Shown here piece by piece: positions 7,770-16,353 of a stretch of 45,181 bases of DNA. The notes under the pieces were generated by a model that was not told where the DNA came from, did not search any database, and worked only from the letters and a program-made list of their open reading frames with translations. This DNA comes from Aeromicrobium sp. (GTDB lineage Bacteria > Actinomycetota > Actinomycetes > Propionibacteriales > Nocardioidaceae): contig NZ_JAOPXQ010000224.1 of NCBI RefSeq assembly GCF_025965075.1, positions 1 through 45,181 of the forward strand, read 5' to 3'. Position 1 is the stretch's first letter; each line of letters starts with the position of its first letter. The position numbers were made by a program, and so were the translations under genes.

Positions 7770-8587
7770 CCTCACACGACCTGCGTGCCACCAACCTCAC
7801 GCTCGGCTACGCCGGCACCGACATCGTCAGTGACCTGGACGTCACGATCCCGGACGGCCGGATCACGGTCATCGTCGGCGCCAACGCCTGTGGCAAGTCC
7901 ACCCTGCTGCGTGGCCTGGCGCGACTCCTGCGCCCCCGTGGCGGTGAGGTCCTGCTGGACGGGAAGTCCGTGCAGGACATGCGCAGCGTCGACGTCGCCA
8001 AGGTGCTGGGCCTGCTGCCCCAGGCGCCCGTCGCGCCCGACGGCATCACGGTCGGTGACCTCGTGGGGCGCGGCCGCTATCCGCACCAGGGCTGGTTCCG
8101 TCGCTGGAGCGACGAGGACGGCCAGGCCGTCGCGGCGGCGCTCGAGGCGACCGGGACGGCCGATCTCGTCGACCGCCACATCTCCGAGCTGTCCGGCGGC
8201 CAGCGTCAGCGGGTCTGGGTCGCGATGGCGCTGGCGCAGGACACCGACCTGCTCCTGCTCGACGAGCCCACGACGTACCTCGACATCAATCACCAGGTCG
8301 AGCTGCTCGACCTGCTGACGGACCTCAACCGGGCCTCGGCCAAGACCGTCGTCATCGTGCTGCACGACCTCAACCTGGCCTGCCGCTACGCCGATCACAT
8401 CATCGCGATGAAGCAGGGCGCGATCGTCGCGGAGGGCCCGCCGCGCGAGGTCGTCACCGCGGAGGTCGTGACCGACGTCTTCGGGCTGGCGTGCGAGGTC
8501 GTGCCGGACCCGGTGAGCGGGACACCCATGGTGGTGCCCCGGGGTCGCCACCACGCGGCCCGTGAGGTCGTCGAGGCGCTGGCGTAG
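7766..8587 (+). CDS. Iron/siderophore ABC transporter ATP-binding protein
   Basis: ATPase subunit of 273 residues, FecE/FepC type. Walker A is GANACGKST (residues 38-46; the family usually has GPNGCGKST), the signature is LSGGQRQR (from about 141), and Walker B is LLLLDEPTTYLDINHQ followed by the switch His in VLHDLNLACRYAD. The start overlaps the permease stop by four bases. No substrate-binding lipoprotein or siderophore gene is next to the operon, so the receptor must be encoded elsewhere. Confidence 0.95.
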   Translation: MTSHDLRATNLTLGYAGTDIVSDLDVTIPDGRITVIVGANACGKSTLLRGLARLLRPRGGEVLLDGKSVQDMRSVDVAKVLGLLPQAPVAPDGITVGDLVGRGRYPHQGWFRRWSDEDGQAVAAALEATGTADLVDRHISELSGGQRQRVWVAMALAQDTDLLLLDEPTTYLDINHQVELLDLLTDLNRASAKTVVIVLHDLNLACRYADHIIAMKQGAIVAEGPPREVVTAEVVTDVFGLACEVVPDPVSGTPMVVPRGRHHAAREVVEALA

Positions 8588-8595
8588 CGGTCGCC

Positions 8596-8620
8596 TCCGT
8601 CCAGTGGTTGGCTGGACGGA
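8596..8620. promoter_or_regulatory. Inverted repeat ending on a start codon
   Basis: A perfect 9-bp inverted repeat, TCCGTCCAG (8596-8604) and CTGGACGGA (8612-8620), with the 7-base loop TGGTTGG. The last A is the first base of ATG 8620. It starts nine bases after the ATPase stop, so it may end the iron operon, or it may mask the next start. Confidence 0.55.
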
Positions 8621-9243
8621 TGGACGACACTGTCGAGCTCGCGATGTTCCCGCTCGGCTCGGTGCTGTTCCCGGCCATGCCGCTCGCGCTGCGGGTCTTC
8701 GAGCCGCGCTACCTGCAGATGCTGCAGGACGTCCTGCCCGACGAGACGTCCGAGTTCGGCGTCGTGCTGATCGAGCGCGGCCAGGAGGTCGGCGGCGGGG
8801 AGAAGCGCTTCGACCTCGGGACGATCGCCCAGATCGCCGACCTCAAGGTGGCCGACGGGCATCTCGCGCTGATGGGCGAGGGCACCCGACGCATCGAGGT
8901 GGTCGAGTGGCTCGCCGAGGACCCCTACCCCCGGGCCCGGGTCCGAGAGCTCCCGCCGCTGGTGTGGGACGACGCCGAGCGGGAGCGGCGCGACCAGACC
9001 GAGGCGCTCGTGCGGCGGACCCTGGCTCGGGCCAGCGAGTTCGACGACCAGGCCTGGTCGCCGAGCGTGCAGCTCAGCGCCGACCCCGTCGACGCCCTCT
9101 GGCAGCTGGCCGCGATCGCCCCACTGGGTCCGCTCGACCAGATCGGGCTGCTGCGGTGCGAGACCTCCCGCGACCTGCTCGACGCGATCTTCACCGCGAC
9201 CCAGGACGCCGGCGAGATCCTCGACGCCCGCGGCCCTGTCTAG
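8620..9243 (+). CDS. LON substrate-binding (Lon-N) domain protein
   Basis: Free-standing N-terminal domain of the Lon protease family, 207 residues, without ATPase or protease domains. The typical opening ELAMFPLGSVLFPAMPLALRVFEPRY and the block FGVVLIERGQEVGGGEKRFDLGTIAQI identify it; a mostly helical second half with RRTLARASEF follows. Such proteins are common in actinomycetes and have no settled function; substrate recognition is assumed from Lon. ATG 8620 is preferred over an in-frame TTG at 8608. There is no ribosome binding site because a hairpin fills the leader. The epimerase gene follows after nine bases. Confidence 0.9.
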   Translation: MDDTVELAMFPLGSVLFPAMPLALRVFEPRYLQMLQDVLPDETSEFGVVLIERGQEVGGGEKRFDLGTIAQIADLKVADGHLALMGEGTRRIEVVEWLAEDPYPRARVRELPPLVWDDAERERRDQTEALVRRTLARASEFDDQAWSPSVQLSADPVDALWQLAAIAPLGPLDQIGLLRCETSRDLLDAIFTATQDAGEILDARGPV

Positions 9244-9252
9244 GCTCGGACC

Positions 9253-10122
9253 ATGCTGATCCTGCGGGCCGCCGGGGGCACGGTCGAGATCTCCGAGCAC
9301 GGGGCCGAGCCGCACTCCCTGCGCGGCCCCGACGGCCACGAGTACCTGTGGCAGGCCGGGGAGGCGTGGCGCCGGCACGCGCCGATCCTCTTCCCGATCG
9401 TCGGGCGGGTGCCGGACGACACGATCACGGTGGATGGGCGCACGTATCCGCTGACGCAGCACGGCTTCGCCCGCGACCTGGAGTGGGACGTCATGGCGAC
9501 CGACGACTCGTCCGCCACGCTCCGGCTCCGCGACAGCGACGGGACGCGGGCGCGCTTCCCGTTCGGCTTCCAGCTGACGGCGCACTACGCCGTGGACGAC
9601 GACGGCCTGCTCACGACGTACGAGGTGACCAATCCCGGTGACACCCCACTGCCGGTGTCGCTCGGCTCGCACCCCGCGTTCGCCTGGCCGCTGGAGCCGG
9701 AGGCCGCCAGGACCGAGCACGTGGTCGTGTTCGACGAGCCCGAGCCGGCACCCGTCCGGCGGCTCGACCACACGCTGGTCCTGCCCGGCTCGGAGCCGAC
9801 GCCCGTCGACGGGGCGGTCCTGCGACTCGATCCGACGCTGTTCGTCGCCGACGCGATCGTCATGGACCGGGTCGTGAGCCGTGGGCTGCGCTACCTCGCG
9901 CCGTCCGGTCGGGGTGTGCGCCTGACGTGGGACGACGCGTTCGACGTCTTCGTCCTGTGGTCACCCCCGGACGGCGCGAACCTGCTGTGTCTCGAGCCCT
10001 GCGTGGGCGGCGCGGCCCCGGTCGACTTCGCCGGGGAGCTGCGCGACAAGCCCGGCGTCCGGCTGGTCGAGCCGGGTGCCACGTTCCGGGTGTCCTACCG
10101 GATCGACCCGCTCACGCCGTGA
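9253..10122 (+). CDS. Aldose 1-epimerase family protein
   Basis: Cytoplasmic mutarotase-like enzyme of 289 residues. The opening (LRAAGGTVEISEHGAEPHSL), WRRHAPILFPIVGRV and the catalytic region LTQHGFARDLEWDV (His in QHGFAR) are typical of the YihR/LacX branch; NPGDTPLPVSLGSHPAFAW carries the second conserved His. These enzymes interconvert alpha and beta anomers of sugars; the substrate here is unknown. ATG 9253 lies nine bases after the Lon-N stop, suggesting co-transcription. It converges on the permease gene with 19 bases between. Confidence 0.9.
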   Translation: MLILRAAGGTVEISEHGAEPHSLRGPDGHEYLWQAGEAWRRHAPILFPIVGRVPDDTITVDGRTYPLTQHGFARDLEWDVMATDDSSATLRLRDSDGTRARFPFGFQLTAHYAVDDDGLLTTYEVTNPGDTPLPVSLGSHPAFAWPLEPEAARTEHVVVFDEPEPAPVRRLDHTLVLPGSEPTPVDGAVLRLDPTLFVADAIVMDRVVSRGLRYLAPSGRGVRLTWDDAFDVFVLWSPPDGANLLCLEPCVGGAAPVDFAGELRDKPGVRLVEPGATFRVSYRIDPLTP

Positions 10123-10145
10123 CCCGGCGACGCCGGTGGCGTCAC
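10119..10145. terminator. Possible bidirectional hairpin between converging genes
   Basis: CCGGCG (10124-10129) and CGCCGG (10131-10136) are flanked by GTGAC (10119) and GTCAC (10141-10145); a TGGC bulge separates the outer pairs. Both converging stop codons lie in the outer arms. No T-tract is seen. Confidence 0.4.
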
Positions 10146-11635
10146 CTGACCGGCGCGACGTCCTCGTCCCCGTCGACGTCGGCCTGGCGCAGGCCACGGC
10201 CGAGCCGGGACGACCGGTAGCCGTACGCGAAGTAGACGACGAAGCCGATCGCCAGCCAGATCAGGAAGCGCACCCACGTCTCGACCGACAGGTTGACCAT
10301 GAGCCACAGGCAGGTCACGATCGACAGGATCGGGATCAGGGGCACGGCCGGCACCCGGAACGGGCGGTGCAGGTCGCTGCGGGTGCGGCGCAGGATGATG
10401 ACGCCCGCCGACACGAGCATGAACGCGAACAGGGTGCCGATGCTGACCAGCTTGGACAGCTCCGACAGGGGCACGAAGCCGGCGAGCGCGGCGACGAAGA
10501 CGCCGGTGGCGATCGTGATCCGGTAGGGCGTGCCGAACCGCGGGTGCACCTTCGCGAACGCGACGGGGAGCAGCCCGTCACGCGACATCGCGAACAGCAC
10601 CCGGGACTGACCCAGCATCAGCACGAGGATGACCGTCGTGAGTCCGGCGATGGCGCCGGTCGAGATGAGCTTGCTGGCCCACTCCAGGTCGTTGGCCTTG
10701 AACGCCTCGGCCAGCGGGGCCGCGGTGTTCATGCGCTCGTCGCTGTACTTCAGCATCCCGGTGACGACGAAGGACACCGCGGCGTACAGCACCGTCACGA
10801 TGGCCAACGAGCCGAGGATGCCGCGGGGCATGTCCCGCTGGGGGTTCTTGGTCTCCTCCGCGGACGTCGCGACGATGTCGAAGCCGATGAACGCGAAGAA
10901 CACGACCGAGGCGGCGGCGATGATGCCGTAGACCCCGAAGACCGAGGGCTCGACGCCGAACACGGACTGCAGCAGCGTCGAGTCGAGGCCCGACTCGGTC
11001 TCGGCGGGCTTCGAGTCGGGGATGAACGGGGTGTAGTTCGACAGCTTGATGAAGAACAGCCCGGCGACGATCACGAACGTCACGACGGCGACCTTCACGA
11101 TGACCAGGACGCTCGTGAAGCGTCCCGAGAGCTTGGTGCCGAGCACGCCCAGCACCGTCAGCGCCAGGACGATCGCGATCGCGCCGAAGTCGGGGGTCGC
11201 CTCGTCACCGGCGAGCCACGTCGGCAGGTCGAACAACGACTGGAGGTACGCCGACCAGCCCCGCGAGACGACGGCGGCACCCAGGGCGAGCTCGAGCACG
11301 AGGTCCCAGCCGATGATCCAGGCGATCAGCTCACCGAGGGTCGCGTAGGAGAACGTGTAGGCGCTGCCGGCGACCGGCACGGTCGAGGCGAACTCGGCGT
11401 AGCAGAGCGCCGCGAGGCCGCAGGTGATGCCGGCCAGCGCGAACGAGATCACGATCGCCGGGCCGGCGTTGCTGAACGCCTGCTCGCCGGTCAGGACGAA
11501 GATCCCGGTCCCGATCATCACGCCGACCCCGAAGACCGTCAGGTCCCACGCGGACAGCTCCTTCTTGAGCCGGTGCTCGGGCTCGTCGGTCTCCTCGATC
11601 GAGCGCTCGACGGACTTGATGCGGAACAGATCCAT
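10142..11635 (-). CDS. Amino acid permease (APC superfamily)
   Basis: Membrane transporter of about 497 residues with about 12 or 13 transmembrane segments, of the cationic amino acid transporter type. The N-terminus has RLKKELSAWDLTVFGVGVMI followed by GTGIFVLTG, the APC substrate-binding helix 1 motif; VFFAFIGFDIVATSAEETKN is the conserved helix 6 region. ATG 11635 (MDLFRIKS) is preferred because family members begin there, although ATG 11644 is in frame. The C-terminus is rich in acidic and basic residues (QADVDGDEDV). No neighbouring amino acid enzyme gene indicates the substrate. Confidence 0.93.
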   Translation of the reverse strand: MDLFRIKSVERSIEETDEPEHRLKKELSAWDLTVFGVGVMIGTGIFVLTGEQAFSNAGPAIVISFALAGITCGLAALCYAEFASTVPVAGSAYTFSYATLGELIAWIIGWDLVLELALGAAVVSRGWSAYLQSLFDLPTWLAGDEATPDFGAIAIVLALTVLGVLGTKLSGRFTSVLVIVKVAVVTFVIVAGLFFIKLSNYTPFIPDSKPAETESGLDSTLLQSVFGVEPSVFGVYGIIAAASVVFFAFIGFDIVATSAEETKNPQRDMPRGILGSLAIVTVLYAAVSFVVTGMLKYSDERMNTAAPLAEAFKANDLEWASKLISTGAIAGLTTVILVLMLGQSRVLFAMSRDGLLPVAFAKVHPRFGTPYRITIATGVFVAALAGFVPLSELSKLVSIGTLFAFMLVSAGVIILRRTRSDLHRPFRVPAVPLIPILSIVTCLWLMVNLSVETWVRFLIWLAIGFVVYFAYGYRSSRLGRGLRQADVDGDEDVAPVR

Positions 11636-11693
11636 GCGTCCCATCCTGTGTGGGCGGCCGGACGACCGCAACCGGCCCCAGGTGCTCGCCGCC

Positions 11694-12527
11694 TCAGCGG
11701 GTCTTGACGTAGCGCGCCCAGGCCAGGCAGAACGCGCCGAATGCCGCGAGCCCGATCGCGACGAGGGTCAGCAGCACGGGTCCGTACGGCTGGTCCCGCA
11801 CGGTCTTGAGCGCGTCGTCCAGGCCACCGGCCTTGTCGGAGTCGTACGACAGCGCGGCCCAGCCGAACAGGATGCCGACGACGCCGATCGCGACGCCCTT
11901 GCCGACGTAGCCGATCACGCCGACCAGGACGATCCCGGAGCCGGTCGTGCCGGTCGTCGCGGAGTCCTCGAGGTCGTGGGTGAAGCCCTGCGTGACGCCG
12001 CGGTGGACGTGACGGGCCGCGACGGCGAGGATCGCGAGACCCACGACCACGACGAGGACCCGGCCCGCCGGCGCCGACAGCAGGCTCGCCGTGAACCCCT
12101 CCTCCTTGGAGTCGCTGCCGCTGGACCCGCCCGATCCCATCGCGACGCGCGCCGCCGAGAAGGCCAGCACGGCGTAGACCACGGCCCGGCCGAGCTCGCT
12201 GGCCCGCTTGAGGTTCCGCTTGGTGTCGTCGTCCTCCGACTGGTGCCCCCACGCGGCGGTCAGCAGCTGCCACACGACGAGCGCCGCCAGGCCGACCGCG
12301 GCGATCCACAGCAGGGTCTGGCCGAACGGCTGCTCGGCGATCGTCCGCAGGGCACCGCCGCTGCTGGCGTCGCCCCCGCCGCTCCATGCGATCTGCACCG
12401 CGATCCATGCGATCAGCAGGTGCACGACCCCGTACGCCACCAGCCCGATCCGGGCCGCGGCCTTGACCGTCGTGCTGTGCCGGGCCTGCTGGCCGGCGTC
12501 CCGTCCCTGTGCTGCCATGTCTGTCAT
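11694..12527 (-). CDS. DUF1206 membrane protein
   Basis: Predicted 277-residue membrane protein with six transmembrane segments in three tandem two-helix modules, the arrangement of DUF1206. The modules begin ARIGLVAYGVVHLLIAWIAV, LGRAVVYAVLAFSAARVAMG and IVLVGVIGYVGKGVAIGVVG; each starts with a Gly-rich helix and a central Tyr or aromatic. Function is unknown for the family. ATG 12527 is supported by AAGGGAGC about seven bases upstream; the longer open frame upstream overlaps the next gene and is not used. The DUF2867 gene lies 56 bases upstream on the same strand. Confidence 0.88.
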   Translation of the reverse strand: MTDMAAQGRDAGQQARHSTTVKAAARIGLVAYGVVHLLIAWIAVQIAWSGGGDASSGGALRTIAEQPFGQTLLWIAAVGLAALVVWQLLTAAWGHQSEDDDTKRNLKRASELGRAVVYAVLAFSAARVAMGSGGSSGSDSKEEGFTASLLSAPAGRVLVVVVGLAILAVAARHVHRGVTQGFTHDLEDSATTGTTGSGIVLVGVIGYVGKGVAIGVVGILFGWAALSYDSDKAGGLDDALKTVRDQPYGPVLLTLVAIGLAAFGAFCLAWARYVKTR

Positions 12528-12583
12528 GCGTGCTCCCTTCCGAACGTCCTGATCCTGCCACCGCCGGTCCGGGAGCGCCTGTT

Positions 12584-14062
12584 CTACGCGCGTCGCTGCA
12601 GTTCCTCGGCGGCCTTCGCGATGTTGCGCTGCATCGAGCCGAACACGATGCCGTGGAACGGGAAGATCGACCACCAGTAGAGGTGGCCCAGCAGCCCCTT
12701 GGGGTGGAACAGGGCGCGGTGGTGGAACGTCGTGGTCCCACCCTCGGTCGACCCGACCTGCATCTCGAGCCAGGCCAGGCCCGGCAGCTTCATCTCGGCA
12801 CGGAGCCGCAGGAACGTACGACCGTCGGTCTCCTCGACCCGCCAGAAGTCGACGGCGTCGCCGACGGCCAGGTGGCGCGGGTTGCGCCGGCCCCGGCGGA
12901 GGCCCGGTCCGCCGACCAGCCGGTCGAGGACGCCGCGGACCCACCACGCCAGCGCCCAGGAGTACCAGCCGTTGCGGCCGCCGATGCCCTCGATGACGCT
13001 CCACAGGTGCTCGGGGCCGGCCTCGACCTCGCGGGTCCGCTCATCCTTGTAGAGCGAGCCGCCGGCCCAGTCCGGATCGGTCGGGAGCCCCTTCGCGGGG
13101 GCGCCGGCCGTCGATGCGGACGACCAGCTGGTCGGGACGTCGAGGTCCTGGATCCGGGTCAGCGCCAGCTCGACCGAGCGGTCGAACGTCGTGAGCCCCT
13201 CCGGCGGGTCCGGCACGTGCTGCTTGATGTCGGTCTCGCCCGCCACGACGGTGTTGCGCAGCGACTCGACCAGCGGGCGCGCCAGGCTCGCGGGCACCGG
13301 GGTGATCAGCCCGATCCAGTGGCTCGACAGCCCCGGTGTCAGGATCGGCACCTTGAGGATGCGCCGCTTGGGCAGCCCCGAGATCTCGGCGAAGCGCTGC
13401 ATCAGGTCGAGGTACGTCAGGACCTCCGGGCCACCGACGTCGAACCGACGGCTGACCTCCGGCGGCATGTCGGCCGACCCGACGAGGTAGCGCAGCACGT
13501 CCCGGATCGCGATCGGCTGGATGCGGGTGTTGACCCACGTCGGCGTGACCATGACCGGCAGCCGCTCGGTCAGGTAGCGGAGCATCTCGAACGATGCCGA
13601 GCCCGAGCCGATCACGACCCCGGCCTGCAGGACCGTGGTCGGGACGCCGGAGCCGAGCAGGACGTCGCCGACCTCCCCGCGCGAGCTGAGGTGCTCCGAC
13701 AGCTCCTCGTCGTCGGGGATCATCCCGCCGAGGTAGACGATGCGGCGGACCCCGGCGGCCTTGGCCTCGGTGGCGAACCGCTCGGCCATCTCCCGCTCGG
13801 TCGCGCCGAAGTCGCCGCCGGTCCCGATCGAGTGCAACAGGTAGTACAGCACGTCCACGCCGTCCATGGACGCGCGAACCTGGTGGGTGTCCGAGGCGTC
13901 ACCGACGCAGATCTCGACCGACTCGGCCCAGTCGTGCGCGCGGGCCTTGCGCTCGTCGCGCACCAGCACGCGCACGTCGTGGCCGGCCTCGAGGAGCTGG
14001 GGGACGAGGCGACCGCCGACGTACCCGGTCGAACCTGTCACGAGACTGCGGGTGCGGGGCAT
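12584..14062 (-). CDS. NAD(P)-binding protein with C-terminal DUF2867 domain
   Basis: Two-domain protein of 492 residues. The N-terminal half (1 to about 310) is an atypical extended SDR: SLVTGSTGYVGGRLVPQLLE is the dinucleotide-binding loop, DVLYYLLHSIGTG and RIVYLGGMIPDD are typical of the NmrA/YbjT branch, and the YxxxK catalytic pair is not evident. The C-terminal part (from about 330) is DUF2867, a SRPBCC-like fold with KLPGLAWLEMQV and FHPKGLLGHLYWWSIFPFH. The fusion is common in actinomycetes and often annotated only as SDR. The substrate is unknown. Confidence 0.88.
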   Translation of the reverse strand: MPRTRSLVTGSTGYVGGRLVPQLLEAGHDVRVLVRDERKARAHDWAESVEICVGDASDTHQVRASMDGVDVLYYLLHSIGTGGDFGATEREMAERFATEAKAAGVRRIVYLGGMIPDDEELSEHLSSRGEVGDVLLGSGVPTTVLQAGVVIGSGSASFEMLRYLTERLPVMVTPTWVNTRIQPIAIRDVLRYLVGSADMPPEVSRRFDVGGPEVLTYLDLMQRFAEISGLPKRRILKVPILTPGLSSHWIGLITPVPASLARPLVESLRNTVVAGETDIKQHVPDPPEGLTTFDRSVELALTRIQDLDVPTSWSSASTAGAPAKGLPTDPDWAGGSLYKDERTREVEAGPEHLWSVIEGIGGRNGWYSWALAWWVRGVLDRLVGGPGLRRGRRNPRHLAVGDAVDFWRVEETDGRTFLRLRAEMKLPGLAWLEMQVGSTEGGTTTFHHRALFHPKGLLGHLYWWSIFPFHGIVFGSMQRNIAKAAEELQRRA

Positions 14063-14108
14063 GTGTCCAGTGTGGTCGGTCCGCCCCGACCCGCACGGTG
14101 ACTCGGGC

Positions 14109-14936
14109 TCAGCCCTGCTTGCGGGCCCGCTCCTCGTACGCCGCCCGGGCTGCGGGGTCGGCGTCGGCGAGCACGCTGTCGGCGTGCATCGACCGGGTCA
14201 GCGCCTCGCGCAGGACGCGCGGCATGAGGTTGGCCGACTTCATGATGGTCTGGCTCCAGCGGGGGACCCACGTCTCGGCCCGCGGCTTGCGGATGACGCC
14301 CTCGATGACCGCGGCGACGTCGTCGGCGCTGACCGGCTTGACCCCGCGCGCGGCGGGGACGCCGGCGGACAGCTCGGTCGTGACGACGGTCGGCAGCACG
14401 AGGCTCACGTCGATGTGGTGTGGCGCCAGCTCGGAGCGCATCGCCTCGCTGAAGCCGACGACGGCGAACTTGGAGGCGGAGTACGTCGCACCGTCCGCCA
14501 CCGCGAGCCGGCCGACGGCCGAGGACACGTTGACGACGTGGCCGCGGCCACGCTCGAGCATCCCGGGCACGACGGCCTTGGTGCCATGGATGACGCCGTG
14601 CAGGTTGACGTCGACGATCGCCTGCGTGACCTCGTCGGGCTCCTTGAGCAGCGAGCCGAGCGGCATGATGCCGGCGTTGTTGACCAGGACGTCGATCGGC
14701 CCGATCGACGCGACCTCGGCCAGGAACGAGCGCCACGAGGCGGCGTCGGTGACGTCGAGCGCCCCGGCCACGGTGCCCCCGCCGATCTCGGTCGCGACGG
14801 ATCGGGCCAGCTCGGCGTCGCGGTCGCCGATCGCGACGCGGGCGCCGGCGGCGACGAGCCGCTCGGCCGTGGCGCGGCCGATGCCGCGCGCCCCGCCGGT
14901 CACGACGACGGTCAGGGTCGAGAGGTCGTTCTTCAT
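14109..14936 (-). CDS. Short-chain dehydrogenase/reductase
   Basis: Classical SDR of 275 residues. The cofactor loop is TGGARGIGRATAERL, NNAG is in LVNNAGIMPLGS, the catalytic Ser is in VVNVSSAVGRLA and the YxxxK pair is YSASK. Asp in IGDRDAEL after beta-strand 2 suggests NAD rather than NADP, but this is uncertain. The start overlaps the P450 stop (ATGA, 14933-14936), so both are made from one message. A P450 hydroxylation followed by alcohol oxidation on the same substrate is the natural reading. The C-terminal 50 residues are longer than the minimal SDR fold. Confidence 0.93.
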   Translation of the reverse strand: MKNDLSTLTVVVTGGARGIGRATAERLVAAGARVAIGDRDAELARSVATEIGGGTVAGALDVTDAASWRSFLAEVASIGPIDVLVNNAGIMPLGSLLKEPDEVTQAIVDVNLHGVIHGTKAVVPGMLERGRGHVVNVSSAVGRLAVADGATYSASKFAVVGFSEAMRSELAPHHIDVSLVLPTVVTTELSAGVPAARGVKPVSADDVAAVIEGVIRKPRAETWVPRWSQTIMKSANLMPRVLREALTRSMHADSVLADADPAARAAYEERARKQG

Positions 14937-16291
14937 GCGGTGGTCCTTCCGGGACTCAGGGGGCGCAGGTCGATGGGCTGGCCGTCCTTGGGGTACGGCA
15001 GCGAGGTGTAGCTCATGGGGGTCGTGTAGTCCGGGTCGACGGTCCACTCGAAGCGGCGCAGCAGGTGGTGGACGATCGTCTTGACCTCGGCGCCGGCGAA
15101 GAAGATGCCGAGGCACTTGTGGACGCCGCCCCCGAAGGGCTCCCACGCGTACCGGTGCACCTTGTCCTCGCGGCGGTCCTCCGCGAACCGGCTGGGGTCG
15201 AAGCGCTCGGGGTCGTCCCACAGCTCGTCCATGTGGTGCGACAGGTGCACCATGACCGCGACGAGCCGGTCGGCCGGGATCGTGCGACCCATGACGACGG
15301 TCTCCTTGACGGTCTTGCGGGCCAGGACCGGGACCGGCGGCACGAGGCGCAGGCTCTCCTTCATGACCAGGTCGAGCGACGTCAGACCCTCGAGCTGGCT
15401 CATCGTCGGATCGGCCGGCAGGCCCATCGACTCCTCGCGGCAGCGCTCCTGCCACTCGGGGTGCTGGCCGAGGAACCGCATGATCGTCGAGACCGTGATG
15501 GTCGACGTGTCGTGGGCGGCCATCAGCAGGAAGATCATGTGGTTGACGATGTCGTCGTCGCTGAACCGCTCGCCGTCCTCGGTCGTGATGTGGCACAGCA
15601 CGGAGAACAGGTCGTCGCCCTCGGCCGCCCGCTTGGTCGCGAGGTGGCGGCGCAGGAACTCCTCCAGCACGGCCCGACCGCGCAGCGCCCTGCCCCAACG
15701 GGTGCCGGGGACGTCGGCCCGGATCAGCGACGTGGCGGACTGGACGCAATCGATGAACGCGTGGTTCAGCCGGTCCATCTCCTCGCGCGACGCGAGGTCC
15801 TCGCCGCCCATGAAGATCTTCATCGCCAGGTCGAGCGTCAGCTCTTTGAGGGCCGGGTACGCCTCGAAGCCGTTGCGCGGCTGCCACTCGTCGAGGCCGC
15901 GCTCGACGGCGGGCTGGAGCGCGGCGGTGTAGCCCTCGAGCCGGTCACGGGTGAAGGCCGCCTGCATGATCCGGCGGTGCCGGTGGTGCTCTTCGAAGTC
16001 CAGCAGCATCAGCCCGCGGTCGAAGAACGGGCCGACCAGGTAGCCCCAGCCGTCGCCGCTCGCGAACGCCTTGTCGGCGTTGCGGAGCGCCGCCTCGCAC
16101 GCGTCGGGGCCCAGCAGGACGGTCCAGCGCTTGCCGATGAAGTCGATGTCGGAGACCGGGCCGTAGCCGTCGTAGTGGCGGCGCATCATGCGCAGCGGGT
16201 CGCGGATGTACGCCAGCGTGCTCCCGATGTAGGGGAGGCCTCGCTTGCGGGGTGGTGTCGTGCCGATCGTCGTGCTGGCGTCGAGTGCCAT
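14933..16291 (-). CDS. Cytochrome P450
   Basis: Heme monooxygenase of 452 residues, soluble as bacterial P450s are. The I-helix has AAHDTST, the K-helix ESLR (ExxR), and the heme-binding loop FGGGVHKCLG places the thiolate at Cys393. It needs a ferredoxin and reductase, none of which are adjacent. The overall look (opening GLPYIGSTLAYIRDPLRMMR, HHRHRRIMQAAF in the C-helix) resembles mycobacterial and Nocardioides sterol- or fatty-acid-type P450s. ATG 16291 follows AGGGGA. It is first in an operon with the SDR and divergent from the TetR gene, whose operator at 16305-16324 covers the promoter. Confidence 0.96.
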   Translation of the reverse strand: MALDASTTIGTTPPRKRGLPYIGSTLAYIRDPLRMMRRHYDGYGPVSDIDFIGKRWTVLLGPDACEAALRNADKAFASGDGWGYLVGPFFDRGLMLLDFEEHHRHRRIMQAAFTRDRLEGYTAALQPAVERGLDEWQPRNGFEAYPALKELTLDLAMKIFMGGEDLASREEMDRLNHAFIDCVQSATSLIRADVPGTRWGRALRGRAVLEEFLRRHLATKRAAEGDDLFSVLCHITTEDGERFSDDDIVNHMIFLLMAAHDTSTITVSTIMRFLGQHPEWQERCREESMGLPADPTMSQLEGLTSLDLVMKESLRLVPPVPVLARKTVKETVVMGRTIPADRLVAVMVHLSHHMDELWDDPERFDPSRFAEDRREDKVHRYAWEPFGGGVHKCLGIFFAGAEVKTIVHHLLRRFEWTVDPDYTTPMSYTSLPYPKDGQPIDLRPLSPGRTTA

Positions 16292-16304
16292 GTGGTTCCC
16301 CTAT

Positions 16305-16324
16305 CTGACAGGATGCCCTGTCAG
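16305..16324. promoter_or_regulatory. Palindromic operator between P450 and TetR genes
   Basis: CTGACAGG (16305-16312) and CCTGTCAG (16317-16324) are perfect 8-bp arms around ATGC. A third half-site, CCTGTCAA, is at 16345-16352. The site ends 14 bases from the P450 start codon; the TetR protein encoded beside it is the obvious ligand. Confidence 0.85.
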
Positions 16325-16353
16325 TTTGTGGTGTGGGCTCCCCGCCTGTCAAG

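Noticed and set aside
10076-11707. 543-codon plus-strand frame opposite the amino acid permease
   Set aside because: Low-complexity translation; the minus strand has a clear 12-helix transporter.
12509-14101. 530-codon plus-strand frame opposite the DUF2867 gene
   Set aside because: Shadow with repetitive Arg/Asp/Glu composition.
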